Positions 14,171-16,662 of a stretch of DNA of 16,662 nt are shown here, in pieces; position 1 is the first letter of the stretch; each line of letters starts with the position of its first letter. The DNA is from Nitrospirota bacterium (GTDB lineage Bacteria; Nitrospirota_A; Leptospirillia; Leptospirillales; Leptospirillaceae). The stretch lies in the NCBI GenBank assembly GCA_021795275.1, contig JAJYPO010000026.1, positions 1 through 16,662 on the forward strand, given 5' to 3'. Position numbers and translations under genes: made by a program. A model generated the notes under the pieces. It made no database searches and was not told the DNA's origin. It saw nothing but the letters and a program-made list of their open reading frames with translations.

Positions 14171-15757
14171 ATGCCGGGTACTCTCCTTGGAAGTCGTCCT
14201 GACCTGTGGCACAATCAGTCCATGAGCCTCCACAAAATCGCCCTCATCGACATCGGATCGAACTCCATGCGTCTTGAGATCGTGGCCATGCGCGGAGGAG
14301 ATTTCTGGACAGTCGCCCGCTACAAGAGCTCCGCCCGGATCGCCTCGGGGATGTACCCTTCCCTGACGATCACGCCGGAGGCCATCGAACGGGCTTCAAG
14401 GGCCCTCACGGATTTTCGGAAAAGGATCGCCCTCCACCAAGCCGATGAGCTTCGCTGCGTCGCCACCTCGGCCGTCCGGGACGCCAGAAATCGCGAGGAG
14501 GTCCTCTCGCGGCTTTCGGCCTCCCTGGAAGCGCCTGTCGAAATTCTCGACGGAGAGCAGGAAGGATCCTACAGCTGCCTGGGCGTCCAGAACGGCTTCG
14601 ACAAGGGGGACGCTCTCGTTTTCGATATCGGCGGGGGAAGCGCCGAACTGATCGACCTTCATGGACATCACCCGAGAAAAATCCTGACCCTTCCCCTGGG
14701 GGCGGTGCGGCTCACTGAAATGTTCTTCGAGAACAGGGGGCGCCCGTCGCAGGCCGAATGGAAAAGGATGGAGCGCCACATCGCCTCCGTCCTCGAGGAA
14801 AGCGGCCTCTTCACCCGTCCCTTTCCGGCCCTGGTCGGAGTGGGAGGGACCGCCCGCCAGCTCGCTCGCATCTCGCAGAAGCTCCGCTCCTACCCCTTCT
14901 ATCCCGACATCCACCATTATGAAATCCCGTCCCGGGAGGCGGCCCGCATCGTGAAACGGACCGGCCGCCGGCTGACCCCGGAACAGGCGCGGACTCTCAA
15001 CATCGGGGCCGACCGCTCCGACATTCTTCCCGCGGGACTGGCCGTCATCTCCGCGATCACATCCCTCTCCGGAGCTCCCGTACTGACCTTTTCCCATTAT
15101 GGTCTCCGGCAGGGCCTCTTCATGGAATACTATCAGAAGACAGAAGGCGGAGAGGAGGGTCCGGTGAGCCGGAACACTCTCCGGAGAATCGCCCGGCGCT
15201 ACGGGCGCATCCGGGATTCGAAACCCCTTCGGGATACCCTCCACGAACTTCTTCGGCTCATCTTCCCCTCCGGCCTCCCTTCGGGGAGGCTCCCCCTTCT
15301 TTGCGACATGATCGGGACCCTGGCCCTGCTCCCCGTCTTTCACAACCCCTCCCCCAACATGCGGGAGCTCTGGGACCTCCTTCTCCACGGGGATCTTCCC
15401 GGCCTTTCCCAGCGAGACCGCCTCCTTTGCGGTCTCATCCTCAGCCAGACGGAGGACAGGTCGGGCCGACCCAAAAAGAAAGGGCACCCCTACCTTCGTC
15501 ATCTGAACAAGGATGACCAGCGCCTTCTCGGGATTCTGAACCCCCTCCTCGGCCTGGCGCGGGACATCCTCCTCGCCTCGGGCGGAGATTCCGCCACCTT
15601 GTCCTACCGGACTCCCGTTCTCAGAGTTCTGCCCCGGGATCTTGAGGAATCGGACGAATCGCTGTCCCTGTCATCTACCGAAAGCCGGGACCTGGGACTG
15701 GGGCACCCCTTGTCGGTCCAGTGGTTCTCCGAGGCGGGAACCGGCCGCGAATCCTGA
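14171..15757 (+). CDS. ppx: Ppx/GppA family exopolyphosphatase or pppGpp phosphatase
   Basis: Enzymes of this family release phosphate from the ends of polyphosphate, and some convert pppGpp to ppGpp, linking it to stringent control. The 528-residue protein belongs to the actin-like ATPase superfamily: IDIGSNSMRL (26-35), ATSAVRDA (98-105), DGEQEGSYS (127-135), FDIGGGSAEL (151-160) and GVGGTARQLA (223-232) form the phosphate-binding core. HYGLRQG closes the catalytic half, and the rest is a helical HD-like region. ATG at 14171 has AAGGAG four bases upstream. A second ATG at 14222 begins where the family normally begins (MSLHKIALIDIGSN) but has no ribosome binding site. It is the only confident plus-strand gene here. 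Ppx and GppA cannot be separated by eye. Confidence 0.92.
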   Translation: MPGTLLGSRPDLWHNQSMSLHKIALIDIGSNSMRLEIVAMRGGDFWTVARYKSSARIASGMYPSLTITPEAIERASRALTDFRKRIALHQADELRCVATSAVRDARNREEVLSRLSASLEAPVEILDGEQEGSYSCLGVQNGFDKGDALVFDIGGGSAELIDLHGHHPRKILTLPLGAVRLTEMFFENRGRPSQAEWKRMERHIASVLEESGLFTRPFPALVGVGGTARQLARISQKLRSYPFYPDIHHYEIPSREAARIVKRTGRRLTPEQARTLNIGADRSDILPAGLAVISAITSLSGAPVLTFSHYGLRQGLFMEYYQKTEGGEEGPVSRNTLRRIARRYGRIRDSKPLRDTLHELLRLIFPSGLPSGRLPLLCDMIGTLALLPVFHNPSPNMRELWDLLLHGDLPGLSQRDRLLCGLILSQTEDRSGRPKKKGHPYLRHLNKDDQRLLGILNPLLGLARDILLASGGDSATLSYRTPVLRVLPRDLEESDESLSLSSTESRDLGLGHPLSVQWFSEAGTGRES

Positions 15758-15836
15758 TCCCCTTTGGCCCATTCCCTGCCAGGCACAGACCCTCCTGATC
15801 CTTTCCCGGAGAACAAACGGAGTATTCATGGCAGGA

Positions 15837-15860
15837 CCGGGAAAACCGGCCGGATTTTTT
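15837..15860 (+). terminator. Weak candidate terminator after ppx
   Basis: CCGG (15837-15840), a GAAAA loop, then CCGG and a second CCGG, followed by ATTTTTT (15854-15860). The stem is only four pairs, but the T run and the place between two convergent genes fit a terminator for ppx. Confidence 0.33.
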
Positions 15861-15887
15861 CGGGAGAACTTCAGGAAAGGCGGGCGC

Positions 15888-16529
15888 TCAAGAGGCTCTG
15901 TCCCGGACAAGGCGGCTTCCGAGAAGGTAGGCCAGGGACAGGAGCAGAATCACCCCGATCCCAGTCAGGGTTTCCCCCATCGGAGAATCGGGAATGACGT
16001 TTTTCGTTAAGCTTGTGGAAAGAACAAAAAACCCGACGAGGAGGCTCAGGAGAACCACTGACCATCCCATGACGCGGGAAAGCCGGACGCCCTGACGGTC
16101 GGATCGTTCGATCAGCCGGGCGATCCATAGCCCATTCGCTCCGTCGGAAAGACACATCCCCAGAACGAAGGCCGCTCCTACGGCCAGGCCCTCCCCCCTT
16201 CCTCCCAGGGAGGAGGCGGCCAGAGAAAAAAACACCGTCTGGGAGAAGGTGTCGAAGGAAACGGCAAAGAGCATTCCCAAAAAAACGAGAAAGACGGGCC
16301 TGTCGAGGGGGAGGCCCCGGAGGAGAAGACGGGCCCTGAACCCCACCGGAACGAAAGGGACCGTCGCCTCCGAGCGGGCCAGAAAGAGACCGTTGGCCCC
16401 GGCCATGCCCAGGAGAAAAATCCCCGAAACGAGACCTCCGGCGAGGGAGAGGGCCGCAGGAACCCGGACACGAAGAGCCAAAGTGAGAATGCAGGCTCCG
16501 AGGGTCATGACGACCACCCCGTGGCCCAT
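15888..16529 (-). CDS. NixA/HoxN-type nickel/cobalt permease, N-terminus missing or beyond the window
   Basis: This is a polytopic membrane protein. FLVFLGMLFAVSFDTFSQTVFF (about 80-101) matches the second NiCoT signature (GFLFGLGFDTATE-like), and FVLGMCLSDGANGLWIARL (121-139) matches the later GM-x3-D signature. The ATG at 16529 cannot be the natural start: it lies inside PFFSMGHGVVV, the counterpart of the conserved FFFSLGHSTVV that normally follows the metal-binding H-x4-DH helix. Upstream the frame stays open to the window edge (16661) without ATG, GTG or TTG, but the DNA there is AT-rich and the peptide lacks H-x4-DH. The ATG has no good ribosome binding site. Either the gene begins outside the window or this is a 5'-truncated remnant. 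NiCoT family membership is likely; metal transport by this form is doubtful. Confidence 0.62.
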   Translation of the reverse strand: MGHGVVVMTLGACILTLALRVRVPAALSLAGGLVSGIFLLGMAGANGLFLARSEATVPFVPVGFRARLLLRGLPLDRPVFLVFLGMLFAVSFDTFSQTVFFSLAASSLGGRGEGLAVGAAFVLGMCLSDGANGLWIARLIERSDRQGVRLSRVMGWSVVLLSLLVGFFVLSTSLTKNVIPDSPMGETLTGIGVILLLSLAYLLGSRLVRDRAS

Positions 16530-16662
16530 GGAAAAAAAGGGCTCTTCCGAAGAATCTGTTGGTCGAAAATAAAGAATAAGGATAGACTTATATATTGAAG
16601 ATGAGAAGGAAGTGCATCCCAGTCCTTTTATTGAGATAATGGGGTTGTCTAAGGCCTCACTC

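Noticed and set aside
15828..16010. Plus-strand 60-codon frame starting MAGPGKPAGFFREN, with GGAG five bases before the ATG
   Set aside because: The start recalls a SecE-like N-terminus but the rest is polar without a membrane helix, and it runs antisense into the permease gene; probably chance.
1..16662. CRISPR arrays, tRNA or rRNA genes, insertion sequences
   Set aside because: I saw no repeat-spacer pattern, no cloverleaf-like segment, no transposase and no terminal inverted repeats while reading both strands.

Overview
The window is about 16.7 kb of GC-rich bacterial chromosome with very tight gene packing. Almost everything lies on the minus strand in long, translationally coupled runs. 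Starts are often GTG or TTG, and stop/start overlaps of the GTGA or ATGA kind recur. The gene set (ubiC-ubiA-ubiE with a cobalamin-type radical SAM protein, a compact argDFGH block, an outer-membrane-type lipoprotein before lysA) fits a Gram-negative aerobe. A Leptospirillum-like member of the Nitrospirota is my best guess from general resemblance; no marker gene in the window proves it.

Right part (about 10.3-14.0 kb, minus strand) is a four-gene coupled quinone operon: ubiE, a B12-binding-type radical SAM enzyme, ubiC (chorismate lyase) and ubiA (4-hydroxybenzoate prenyltransferase), with a secreted PEBP-fold protein just downstream. A good sigma70-like promoter sits before ubiE. The radical SAM gene locked inside a 4-hydroxybenzoate quinone operon is the most interesting item, because it may perform a ring modification that ordinary ubiquinone makers do not need. 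Divergent from ubiE on the plus strand is a Ppx/GppA exopolyphosphatase (14.2-15.8 kb).

Middle part (9.0-9.6 kb) holds two tiny membrane proteins (42 and 61 residues) in tandem, each with a convincing ribosome binding site, behind their own promoter and followed by a strong hairpin.

Left part (0-9.0 kb, minus strand) looks like one long run: a YajR-type MFS transporter, a two-helix potassium channel with a cytosolic RCK domain, argD, argF, argG, argH, a small LptM-like lipoprotein, lysA, and the first codons of a further possible gene leaving the window. argD-F-G-H carry the late steps of arginine synthesis (except that argD acts on N-acetylglutamate semialdehyde); argB, argC and argJ are not in the window. 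lysA is the last step of lysine synthesis, and ArgD enzymes often also act in the lysine/DAP pathway.

At the far right edge (15.9-16.66 kb, minus strand) is a NixA/HoxN-type nickel/cobalt permease whose apparent ATG falls inside a conserved motif. It is either 5'-truncated or starts beyond the window, across an AT-rich stretch.
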